A DNA stretch of 64,000 nt, taken from Claviceps africana (lineage: Eukaryota; Ascomycota; Sordariomycetes; Hypocreales; Clavicipitaceae). The notes beneath the pieces are model-generated. The model was given only the letters and a program-made list of their open reading frames with translations. It made no database searches and was not told the DNA's origin. The stretch's first letter is position 1. Each line of letters opens with the position of its first letter. Positions 45,386-55,719 of the stretch are shown here, in pieces. The DNA is taken from contig SRPY01000060.1 of the NCBI GenBank assembly GCA_018360145.1, positions 17,176-81,175 on the forward strand. Direction: 5' to 3'. A program made the translations under genes and the position numbers.

Positions 45386-46583
45386 TTGGGGCTTTTTTTT
45401 TATGATATGTTTGGGCGCAGAATCGACAATGGTTCGGCGACGAGTCGCATGACGGGGGGTTGGTCGGGATTTCGTTGCGGCTTCTCGTCGAGTGATGAGG
45501 AATGGCCTGGTGGCGTCGCAAAAGCTGCGCGGGCTCTTATGGACCGTGAGGAGGTGTTTGGGGGAGCGGCGGCGACATGACGTGGACTGATGCTTCACAT
45601 GATTCACCGGGACGTGGACTCTTGTGACTTGGCCCCATTGGTGGAAGGGGGAAAGGGGGGAGGGGAAGAGGGGGGAGGGGGAAGGGGGTTGGAGGGAGGT
45701 TGAGAGCGGATTTTCTCTTGTCCCAGCCCTTCACGATGTTTTGAAAAGGGTTGCTTGGCACGGCCGGCCCACTATTGAATTTTGGCGGATGGTAATGCAT
45801 AGGTTAGGTATCCCGTGTTATGATGCAGGCGCCGGATAGCCGAGACCTGGGGTGGGGCGAGGCACGGGTGCGTGGCTCGGTACATGGCTCGGTACACATT
45901 TCCGCCGTCTATCTTGCGCATGATCCATGTAGCGCCTTGCCACGGTGGCTAGCACAGCCGTGTCGGGGCGAGAAAAGAAGCTAACGCGAGAGGCATGATG
46001 CTCTGTCCAGCCCTTGATTCCGGGCCATCATTTTAAAAAACCCCGCTTGGCTTCCCTTGGCGGTAGTACGTCAGTAGGTACATGCAATACCTGACTCCGT
46101 TGGGTGCCCACCCAGGTACCTACCTACCCAGTTGCTTCGACCTACCGCATCCTACTTAGCTAGGGCCGCATGCCCACGATGGATCTAGACGCGCTCAATG
46201 TTGATCGCCTTGACTGTTTGTTGCCTCGGGGCCGGCTGTGTTGTTGTACCTGTCTGTCTGTCGGTCTGTCTTTCTGTCTGGCCGCTTCTTTGCTCACCTG
46301 TGCTCCTACCGGCAACTCACGCATATCAAGCACTCGAGGGCCCCCCGAAAACTCCTACACCTGACGCCGGATTTATCCACGTCGGCTGCATTCGTCCAAT
46401 TGTGTCGTTTCCGAAGAGCAGGACCGGCCGTCTCTCTGCTCTGCTTTTCAGTCTCCAGTGTTTGCCAGTTGACGCGGGCAACCTGATTGCTTGTAAAAAC
46501 AAAACAAAGCAACGCCGACTCGCCCAATCGTCCATTCGACATACTGGTGGCCTGGCTGGCAGCGCAGCGGTCAATCGTCAAGC
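45386..46583. other. Divergent spacer RMP1-like / AVT transporter
   Basis: 1.2 kb head-to-head. It has GGGGGA-rich purines at 45645-45695, a TACCTA-type palindromic patch at 46070-46135 and CTGTCTGT repeats at 46248-46280. No supported gene. Confidence 0.5.
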
Positions 46584-47949
46584 ATGTCTTCAGCACCGCG
46601 GAATTCCATTTCCTGGGACCACCAGGGTGAGGAAGTCACGCAGTCTGGTCGCCTCGGTTCTGCCGTCGCGGACGAAGGTGACTCTGGACTCGAGGACGGC
46701 GAGGGCGACGAGGGCGACGACCAGCGACGACTCCGGGGTCCGCTGCGCAGGAGGTGCGTTGGTTCCCGTGCTCCCTCACGTTCATGCAATGGGCGAGCCA
46801 CCCTTCTAATCCACGTCCTCTGCACATGCAGATCTTCCGTTACGAACCGCCTGGCTGCCATGGCGGACATCGGGGGCGTCAACAGCTTCAGGTCTTTTGT
46901 TCGAAGTTGGCGACGTGCCACGTCCTTCGCCGAGGTTATACCACGGCGTCCGAGCTTCATCCTCGCCTCCGAAGCAGAGGCCGTTGATGATTCAAGCGAT
47001 TGGGACACTGACGACCGCCAGAGTCACGTCGGTGGCAGCTTTCAGAGTTCTGCGGGGTTTCTGAGGCAGCATCTCCGAGCATCATCTCCCCGAGGCAACG
47101 GTGCGACCCCTTCTTCCTATGGCCGCGCTGCAGGGTCTGTACTCGTGGAGGGACTCTCAAGAACCCACGCAGGCGAGCAACAAGGCAAGGACGTGGATCC
47201 CGACGGAGCATCCGACGCTCTGCTCGGGCGATCGCCGTCGACTCGGTCTAGCATCTTTGCCGTCGCTCCACACCTAGCCACCCCGGATGTTCTTCACAGC
47301 AGCCTTGGCTCGCGCTATGGTACGATGAACTCTGCCAGGTTCCGCTCGCGATCTTCGGCCACCCATCACGGCCAATGGGGCGTCGGTGATGAGCTAAGAG
47401 ATGCCGAAGCCGTCGACACGGCACTCGGAGAGGAAAACCCCATCTTGGTCAAGGAAGTCCAGCAGGGAGACAAGGTCGTCCTGGCAGTCGAAGGACAAAG
47501 TACCCTGCCTCAGTCAGTCTTCAACTCCATCAACGCACTAATCGGCGTTGGACTGCTCAGCTTGCCGTTGGCTTTCAAGCTGAGTGGCTGGATCATCGGG
47601 TTGCTCATCCTGACCCTTACGGCCGCCGTGACGGCGCACACGGGAAACCTTCTGGCCAAGTGCATGGAGTACGATCCGAGCATCGTCACATATTCCGACC
47701 TCGCGTACGTTGCCTTTGGGACGCGAGCGCGGATTATCGTTTCGGCACTCTTCTCGCTGGAGCTTATCGCGGCATGTGTGGCTCTGGTCATCCTCTTTTC
47801 GGATTCCCTCAGTTCATTGCTCGCAGGTCTTGCTAGCGGTACCTTTTGGAAATGCGTCTGCGCCGCGCTGGTCTTGGTGCTGAATACGCTTCCACTGCGG
47901 TTTCTTAGTTATACGAGCGTCTTGGGCATTTTTTCGACATTTTGCGGTT

Positions 47950-48022
<73 letters not shown>

Positions 48023-49071
48023 TTAAAAATTAAAAACATTTCTTCCTCACATTTTCTATACTAAACCCAAGTCTTGCACAGTTGTCTGCATCGTCATCAT
48101 TGACGGGCTCGTGAAGAAAGAGGCGCCCGGGTCTCTGTGGGAGCCAGCCAAGACTCATCTATTGCCTTCCAACTGGCTTGCGGTTCCTCTCGCCTACGGA
48201 CTCCTGGCCAGTCCTTGGGGCGCACACTCCATTTTTCCATCAGTAGGCATTCATGACAGAAAGAAAGAAGAAGAAGAAGAAGAACACAGGCACACACACA
48301 CACAAAGACGGTAATGCTAAGGTCTTTTTCAACCCAAACATAGATCTACAGAGATATGCGCCACCCACACAAATGGAAGCGAGCCGTCAACGTCACGTTT
48401 TCATTTTCTGTATAGTCCCACCTGCCGTCGACGTTTTGGAAAAAAAAAAAAAAGAAAAAAAAAAAGGCTCCCTCCCACCCCTCACTCGTTGGAGAACAAG
48501 ACCGGCTGACTTGGTGACCGAATTCTAGTATGCGCTCGACACCTGTCTGGCTGTAATTGGCATTCTCATGTTCGGAGACGGCATCAAGGATGCCATCACA
48601 TCCAACATTCTTCGAATGTCGGGGTATCCCGAGTCTCTCAGCGTCATCATGTGCATCTTCATCACCGTCATTCCTCTAACCAAGATTCCACTCAACGCCC
48701 GGCCCCTCATCACAACAATTGATGTCGTGTGCGGCGTCTACAAGGAACATGCGCATCCCAGTGCTTTGGCCGCCCAGCCATCAACTCTCGTGCTGGGGGT
48801 GAGAGCCCTGATCCGCGTAGTTGTCGTTTTAGTCCTGCTTGGCATCTCCATCCTCTTCCCTGCCTTTGACTCGGTGTGTGCCTTCCTCGGGGCTGCGCTG
48901 TGCTCTCTCATCTCCATCATCTTGCCCATCTCCTTCTACCTGAAACTATATCACAAGGACATTACGAAGCGTGAGCGTGCCATTTCTTGGCTCTTGCTGG
49001 TCGTTTTTTCCATCCTGGGGTTGATAGGCACCATTTGGACGTTTTTGCCAAAGCACCTTATTGGAGCCTGA
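46584..49071 (+). CDS. AVT-type vacuolar amino-acid transporter
   Basis: Member of the amino-acid/auxin permease family (Aa_trans), most like yeast Avt1/Avt-type vacuolar H+-coupled transporters. Exons 46584-46753, 46832-47946, 48082-48242, 48344-48409 and 48529-49071 give 684 residues. About 290 N-terminal residues are hydrophilic and Ser/acid-rich; then come about eleven helices starting with QSVFNSINALIGVGLLSLPL. Other marks: AKCMEYDPSIVTYSDLAYVA, IYRDMRHPHKW, LDTCLAVIGILMFGDGI and IPLTKIPLNARPL. The first intron (78 nt) is in frame and stop-free. The second intron contains a (CT)n-T-A tract. A GAGACT hexamer repeat covers the stop codon. Substrate unknown. Confidence 0.9.
47953..48022. 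repeat. (CT)n-Tn-An tract in AVT intron 2
   Basis: About 17 CT units, then about 23 T and about 12 A within the 135-nt intron 47947-48081. The T and A runs can pair as a hairpin directly in the transcript. Confidence 0.9.
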
Positions 49072-49892
49072 GACTGAGACTGAGACTGAGACACGAAGAG
49101 CGAAGGTGTTGTTCCCGATGTGTGGGAAAAACTCGCGTCGGCCTGGATGCCCCGTGTGTTACGACTGGACGCGAGCATCATGAGTCCATTGTGTGTTGGG
49201 CAGCAAGCAGGCAAGGCATGTTATGAGGGTATCCGGTTTAGACTGTTGAATTCTGCATCAAGGAGGCTTTGTTATCTAGCGCTTGCTACTGTGTATCTAG
49301 AGGGCCCAATTGGGTAGTGCCGACTGCACATCATCATGGTCATGGTGTGTGTGCCTTTGCCATTCCATGGGGCGCAATCTCGCAAGGCTTCGAGCGGCCG
49401 TCCATTCATCGACGCGTTTCTTTTCCAACGTGAATATACACGCCGTCTTTTGTACGGTCCATTGTTCCGGGCGTACGGCGCGGCGTGCAAATGCAAGGAT
49501 GCCGACTCTCCGTCGGACAGCGAGTATGGCACGAGACGGACATGAAGCTATTGCGGAGACGCACAAAAACGTATATCGACACTTTATTTATTTACATTAC
49601 GCAGTGCTGTCGGGGAACCTGGCACCTGATACCATTCCGTCGGTGCCGTTGCAGGTCCTGCCTTGGGAAGGCAGCCCAGTGGATCTCGCCCCACCAACGC
49701 CCCGGGAAGTCACCATTGACCAAAAAACACATAGTGCATGTACATACACCATGTATTTCCAGTAAATCTCTGCCTCGTCATCCCAGACCACCATCACAGC
49801 GTCGACATCCTCGCACATCATCACCGCATCGACATTTTCATCCGCCGTCACCTCACCGTAGCCAACCGTCCTGGCCGTCGCGATCCCTCACC
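49072..49892. other. Spacer between AVT transporter and TIM8
   Basis: 0.8 kb, both neighbours on the plus strand. Begins with GAGACT repeats (to 49093). The final ~130 bases before TIM8 are C/A-rich and look like its leader. No gene seen. Confidence 0.5.
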
Positions 49893-50275
49893 ATGAACGC
49901 CGCCCAGACCGGTGTCGAGAATGTCGACCTCGAGAAACTAAACGAGCAGGATAAGACGGAGCTGCGCCAGTTCCTTGCCAACGAGCAGCAGCGATCACAA
50001 ATTCAATCACGTATGTGGTATTCCCCCCCTTTTTTTTCTGTCCCCTTTTCTTCTTTCCAACACGGTGCATTCTGTCGTCCACGTATGGGTTTCTGACATG
50101 GGGGTTTCTAGAGACGCACAGCCTGACGCAGGTCTGCTGGAGAAAATGCGTCACCGGTAGCATCAAGAATTCTAAACTCGACCGCGCGGAAGAAACGTGT
50201 CTGGCCAACTGCGTCGATCGCTTCCTCGACATGAACTTTCTCACAATGAAGCACCTCCAGAACATGCGATCATGA
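49893..50275 (+). CDS. TIM8: Mitochondrial import chaperone TIM8
   Basis: Small TIM chaperone of the intermembrane space that, with Tim13, escorts hydrophobic precursors to the TIM22 complex. Exons 49893-50010 and 50112-50275 with a 101-nt intron give 93 residues, the usual size. Twin CX3C motifs are intact: Cys48-x3-Cys52 (CWRKC) and Cys69-x3-Cys73 (CLANC), separated by 16 residues. The N-terminal LNEQDKTELRQFLANEQQRS is typical of Tim8 rather than Tim13. No presequence, as expected for a MIA40 substrate. A G22 run lies about 80 nt after the stop. Confidence 0.94.
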
Positions 50276-50352
50276 AGACGGGATTCATTTTTTATTCATT
50301 TTATTCATTTTTTTTTCTTTGGGTTTCTTTTGTCCCCCCCAAGACTTGACCA

Positions 50353-50374
50353 GGGGGGGGGGGGGGGGGGGGGG
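50353..50374. repeat. G22 homopolymer
   Basis: Twenty-two G on the TIM8 sense strand, about 80 nt past its stop; parallels the G23 tract after POB3. Confidence 0.95.
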
Positions 50375-51428
50375 AAGACGGCATTAGATAGGGCGTGTAA
50401 TGATAGTGTATCACCATGGTGGTTCGACGAGTAAAGAGAAACAGTGTCACATGCCTCCTCGTGTCAGTACGCACAGCAATACAGTGAAGAATCCGAGGCA
50501 ACGTCTAGACGAACAGTGTCTAGGCGAACAGCTGGTACCTCATGGCAAGCCCAAGTGGCGGATGATGGACTGACTGCTGCGTGCAAAGGCGCGCGTTTTG
50601 TGGCCGGGAAAGCCTGCGCGTCATCTTGCTTCGGGACAACGGAGCTGGACTCGATGGGAACTGATAAACATGCTGATGTGCTGCTTTTCGATGCCCTCGC
50701 TCCACCTTCCGGGGCAGAATGCCATTCTTCTTCCGTCCACCCAGCTTGAAGAAGCCGCGTGAAGTCCATGTCCTGATCAAGAAAAGGATGGATGGGAGTG
50801 GGCTCCTTGGAGGCCGCGGGTCTAGATTCCGCAATGTCATCCACGCATGGTTTTGGCGTTTTCTTTTTTCTTTTTTCGTTTTCGCCCCTGATCGGCGCGA
50901 GGACATATCGCGCACGTCTAGCTCCGTCGATGGACCTCCGAGTCCCGGAAAGAAATGACTATAGCTTCACAAGACCATTGAGAGCCTCTGCACAAGACCA
51001 TTGAACCCAACGAGTGCCGGTGACCACACAATGGACAGGATTCATTAGCCGCGCATCAACGGCCTGGAACGGACGCAGGACCCTCTCCATCGGTTCACAG
51101 GGCGAGTAGAGTATTTTCGCGGGCGGTTCGTCGGGGCCTCTCTCTCCGTCGCAGCTTGCAATGGTGCGTGTTGAAGAAAGCATCCGTCGCTGCCTGGTTC
51201 CGTTTCTCCTTCACATGGCGCTCGCTCACCGCCTTGCGCGAGGGGCAATATATCCCCGTTCCCCGTCCCACTTGGACCTGCGCGTTTTCAGGTCGGGACT
51301 GCGACTCTGCCGAGGCTTGATCCTCGAGTCTTTGCTGTCGATTTCTGGGTATATTTGGCTTAGCTGGACGGGGTGAGATCGTCTGGGTACAAACGCAGCA
51401 AAAGGAGGGGGGAGAGCGAAAACCCCAG

Positions 51429-51460
<32 letters not shown>
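51429..51460. repeat. A32 homopolymer in DAHP synthase leader
   Basis: Thirty-two A about 100 nt before the start codon, probably inside the 5' UTR. Confidence 0.93.
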
Positions 51461-51465
<5 letters not shown>

Positions 51466-51560
51466 ACAAGAGGAACAAGAGGGAAGAGAAAGAATAAACA
51501 ACAAGACCAAGGACAAGAAGGACAAGAAGCATCATCATCACCACCACCACCACCACCATC

Positions 51561-53156
51561 ATGGCCTCGCACGCCTGGAGTCCCGAGACGTGGCGCTCAA
51601 AGCCCATCAAACAGTCGCCCGCGTATCCCGACCCCGAAAAGCTCTCGCACGTCGTCGAGCAGCTCTCCCGCATGCCTCCGCTCGTCCACCCGAGCGAGAT
51701 CCTCGCCCTCAAGGCCCATCTCCGCGACGTCGCCCACGGCAAGGCCTTTCTGCTCCAGGGAGGCGACTGCGCCGAGCTCTTCGACTACTGCGAGCAGGGC
51801 GCCATCGAGTCCAAGATCAAGCTTCTGCTGCAGATGAGCCTGGTGCTCATCTGGGGCACCAACAAGCGCGTCGTCCGCATCGGCCGCATGGCCGGCCAGT
51901 ACGCCAAGCCCCGGTCCAGTCCTACCGAGATGCATCAGGGCAGGGAGATTGCGAGTTTCCGAGGCGACATCCTCAACGGCTATCCCGTCGACGAGAGGGA
52001 CATTGATCCCGGCCGCCTGATGAAGTGAGTTGTGTGTGTGTGTGTGTTTTGCCATCCACCGAGGGAGAGGGAGAGACAGATTGCCCCTTTTCTTCTTCTT
52101 CTTCTTCTTCTTCTTCTTCTTCTTCTTCTTCTTCTTCTTCTTCTTCTTCTTCTTCTTCCCATCTGACCCTTTGATAGAGCGTACCATTACTCGGCCGCCA
52201 CCCTCAACTTCATCCGCGCCTCCATCGCCTCTGGCATGGCCGATCTGCATCGCCCCCTCGACTGGAGCCTGGGCCACGTCCGAGACCCCGTCCTCAAGGA
52301 AAAGTACTCGGCCATCGCCACCAGCATCAAGCAGACGCTCCGTTTCCTCGAGGCGACCAAGTCCCGCCCGGACGAGCTGGAAACCGTACAGCTCTTCACC
52401 AGCCACGAAGGCCTGCTCCTAGACTACGAGCAGCCCCTGACGAGACTCGCCGACTCGCCGCCGCCGCCGCCGCCATCCACGTCCCGTCGATCCAGCACCC
52501 AGACCGTCCCCCACGAGCACGAGCACGAGCACGAACCCGCCCCCAAGCAGGCCTACTACGACACCTCTGCACACTTCATCTGGATCGGAGACAGGACCCG
52601 CCAGCTCGACCACGCCCACGTCGAGTTCTTCCGCGGCATCGCCAACCCCATCGGCGTCAAGGTCGGCCCAACCACCCCGGCCTCGGACCTCCTCGCCCTC
52701 CTGAGGACCCTCAACCCCGCCCGCGAGCCCGGCAAAGTCACCCTCATCACCCGCTACGGCGCCGCCAAGGTCGCCGACCTCCTCCCCCAGCACATCCGCG
52801 CCGTCGAGGACTCCGAGTACCGCCGCTGCGTCGTCTGGCAGTGCGACCCCATGCACGGCAACACCCTCTCCACCCCCTCGGGCATCAAGACGCGCCGCTT
52901 CAACGACATTTACCGCGAGCTGCAGGAGTCCCTCCGCATCCACAACCAGCAGGGCAGCTACCTCGGCGGCGTGCACCTCGAGCTCACCGGCGACGCCGTC
53001 ACCGAGTGTCTGGGCGGCAGCGAGGGCCTCGACGAGGACGACCTGTCCACCAACTACACCTCCTTCTGCGACCCGCGGCTCAACGAGAAGCAAGCCCTCG
53101 AGCTGGCCTTTCTCGTCGCCGACAACTATTCGCAGAAACATGGGCACCACGCGTGA
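51561..53156 (+). CDS. DAHP synthase, class II (shikimate pathway entry)
   Basis: Joins phosphoenolpyruvate and erythrose 4-phosphate to DAHP, the first step to aromatic amino acids. Exons 51561-52024 and 52178-53156 give 480 residues of the plant-type class II family. Conserved motifs: FLLQGGDCAE with the metal-ligand Cys70, VVRIGRMAGQYAKPRSSP, HFIWIGDRTRQLD, FFRGIANPIGVKVGPT, CDPMHGNT, GGVHLELTGD and YTSFCDPRLNEKQA. Between YEQPLTRL and YYDTSAHF (about 245-281) sits a low-complexity insertion with a P6 run and an HEHEHEHE run. The 153-nt intron is mostly (TTC)n. Codons are very C-rich at third positions, which suggests strong expression. No neighbouring gene indicates a biosynthetic cluster. 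Confidence 0.95.
52089..52158. repeat. (TTC)23 microsatellite in DAHP synthase intron
   Basis: About 23 TTC units fill nearly half of the intron 52025-52177 and serve as an extended polypyrimidine tract before the acceptor. Confidence 0.95.
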
Positions 53157-53621
53157 CGGGTGGTCACGTACATGGTGGACAAACCGACACTACAAGCGAC
53201 TGATGCCGCGCCGAGAGTAACGGGGAAAAAAAACGAAAGCAAGAAAATTAAAATATAAAAATAAAATATAAAAATAAAGTCGTCGAGCTTGACCAAAGAG
53301 CCGACGCTGCCGGAAGTTCCGAGGAAGAATCCTCACCGGCATATCTTATCATTGGAGGACAAGGGCAGTTCATCCTGCCCAGACGACTTGATTCGACTCG
53401 CACATGTTGGGGGAACACACACTCTAGACACGAAACGCAGAACATGAACTTGACAATGGATTTACAATGTAGATAGAAATGGTGCCAGGGTAGCCTCTTT
53501 TCCTAACGTTGTCCTTGCCATCTTGTTTTTTTTTTTTTTTGCGCCGCGTCTTTCCAAAAGAAGAAAAAAAGAAAGAGCAAAAAAAAGAAAGAAAGAAAGA
53601 AAGAAATAGCACCACGTTCGT
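53157..53621. other. Convergent spacer DAHP synthase / G6P epimerase
   Basis: 465 bp with AAAATATAAAAATAAA near 53250, T15 at 53526-53540 and GAAA repeats near 53590. Probably both 3' UTRs. Confidence 0.5.
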
Positions 53622-54867
53622 TCAGGAAAGATAGATTGTCTGCGCGCCTTCAAAGGCATCCCCCTTATCCAGCTTCTGCCAGCTGTTGACGCTCCCTGCC
53701 TCGACGCATACCATGTTCTTGTATCCGTCCTTGGGCGTGAAATCATCCATGCCCTTCGCCTTGTCCACCCAAGGATTCCACACGACGACTTGGTCGAGGT
53801 TGTCTCTTATTATTCGGAAGCGAGTCACTCCCGAGTCCGATATCACGATTGGATGCATGGCGCCGGCGGCGGGTGTGTAGACGCGGTCCGTCTCTGCGGA
53901 GAAGGCAACTGGTGACGGCGTCTCTGTTTTGACCTTGGCATCGTCCATCTTGTCAATGAATTCCGAATTCTCGAGCCCGGTAATTTTTACCGTCGAAATG
54001 TCCTGGGCAAAAAAAAAAATAAAAAAAAAATGAAAAGAGGACGAAAAATAAAAACGAATAGTAGAAAGTCTTTTGTTAGCTCTTGCTTTCCACAAGTTCC
54101 TAGTGTCAAGTTGTTCGAGGGAAGCAAGTTCGATTGATGGCAACGAGCTCACCTTGATGTTGAAATACGTGTGTAGGAGCATCTGGCAATCAAATGACTC
54201 GTCACCATCGTTTGTAATGACCAACGTTGTATTTAGGCTTTCCGTGTCCAGTGTTACGCTGTACAATAATCCAAACTTGTATGGCCAAAGGGCTCGAGTG
54301 GCGTCGGGAATAGAGTCGGACGACAAGCCAAAGTCCAGCTTCACGCTCGAGCTAGACCCCTCGCTCGTCGATTTCCCAAGAAATTCCCACCGACTGGTTC
54401 GAGCGAATCCGTGTTGAGGCAGCTTGGACGTAGGCGTGTGATTGGATCTGGCGGGTCCGAATAGCTAAATGATGAAATCATCATGTCACCACCATCAGCA
54501 TCGTCGTCTCCCTTTGTCTCACCGATCCTGCTTTCATGGCCATGAATGCGAGGTCGCGAGTAACAACATCACATAGAGACCCCTCCTCCGTGGGCAAACC
54601 GTTACATACCGGGAATACCAGCGGTATACCCCCACGTACGCCTTTGGAACCGTCGAGCTTCGTGTTTTTGCTCAGCCACAACTTCTCATCACCTTTGGCA
54701 TCCTTCCAACTGAGAACCGTGGCACCAATGAGCAGGATTTCGACGCTCTCTCCCGTGGGAAGGACAGCAGAGACGCGTGAATTGCCATCGGAAATGGTCA
54801 CTTGCGGCTGAGGAGGCATGCTCGGTGTCGCAGCCAAGGCTGATGGTTTTCTGGGCCGGTCTACCAT
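53622..54867 (-). CDS. Glucose-6-phosphate 1-epimerase
   Basis: Interconverts alpha and beta anomers of glucose 6-phosphate (yeast Ymr099c family, galactose-mutarotase fold). Exons 54867-54610, 54464-54153 and 54002-53622 give 316 residues, near the family norm. Visible motifs: LIGATVLSWKDAKGDEKLWL, LDGSKGVRGGIPLVFPLFGP, LPQHGFARTSRWEFLGKS with the catalytic-type His, DGDESFDCQMLLHTYFNIKD, VVWNPWVDKAKGMDDF and YKNMVCVEAGSVNSWQKLD. Introns of 145 and 150 nt are phase 0 GT-AG. Cytosolic, with no targeting signal. Confidence 0.93.
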
Positions 54868-55719
54868 GACGAAAGACAGCGTGGGAAACGGTAGCCTTTT
54901 TTTTTGTTCTCTTTTTTTTTAGGTGACAGACGGTTGGGTTGGACAGTGCAAGTCGGCGTGCGAGAGAGTGAGGAGGAGGCGTGGACCGAGCCTTTAGATG
55001 CTTCAGTCACGATGTGAATGGGCGAGGAGACGGCGAGGAGACAACAGCTGAAAAGTCTCCGTCTTATTGGAGGGAGGCGACGGCGCGGGGCAAGGCAAAT
55101 CCACAGTCGCTTTTATCAGTCTGGTTGGCTGTACGACTTGTATGCCTCGCACGTCTTGACAGCCCTTGACAGCCCTTGACAGCCTTGACGGGATCGGCGG
55201 CCTATGCAGTATCACGACGCAAAGAGGGATTTGTTTGAGAAGAGTGTAGGAAAAGGACGGCAGGCCGTCTTGGGAACCGTCAACCAGCCAGGAGGCGGCC
55301 GCCTGTTCCGAACGCGGTTGTAGAAGCCAGCTTCCAGCCTGACCATGAGGCCTTGCTCCTTCCTGCCTGGCCCTCAATAGCGTCCGGTCTGTTTGCTGCA
55401 TCTGCGAAGACTGGAAGACTGGACGGAAACGAGGGGTAAGTGAGGGGCACGAGTGGGGTCGACCATATCTGGTCTGTTCGATGTTGCGTCACCAAGAAAA
55501 AAAAAGCGCCAAACTCGATACGGCTACTTAAGTAAGTACCTAAGTACCTAAGTAGGTAGGTTAAGTACCTAGGTACTTAGAGCCGGCACAAGATGTATAA
55601 AGTACATATGTACATGTATAGGTGTGTGCAACTATATGTAACTACTACTGTTCATATCCAAGAAGCATAGCATCTCTACTGTACTTACTCGCATCAACGC
55701 ATCACGCATCACGTCGGCT
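54868..55719. other. Spacer: epimerase promoter / hexose transporter 3' end
   Basis: 0.85 kb, both genes on the minus strand. Contains CCTTGACAG tandem units at 55155-55190, a TACCTA palindromic cluster at 55525-55580 and ACATATGTACATG at 55600-55620. No gene seen. Confidence 0.5.
55525..55580. repeat. TACCTAGGTA palindromic microsatellite
   Basis: AAGTACCTAAGTAGGTAGG-type units in both orientations; same family as the clusters at 6816 and 41198. Confidence 0.85.

Larger units (their letters stand above)
50276..51560. other. TIM8 3' region and DAHP synthase leader
   Basis: 1.3 kb without a supported gene. It holds the G22 tract at 50353-50374, an A32 tract at 51429-51460, and GAACAAGAG plus (CAT)/(CAC) repeats abutting the DAHP synthase start. 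I found no perfect TGACTCA general-control site in it. Frames on the minus strand here are low-complexity and not convincing. Confidence 0.5.

Noticed and set aside
52419..53150. 243-codon frame antisense to DAHP synthase
   Set aside because: Val/Leu/Gly/Glu-rich shadow caused by C-ending codons on the sense strand; the sense frame has full family motifs.
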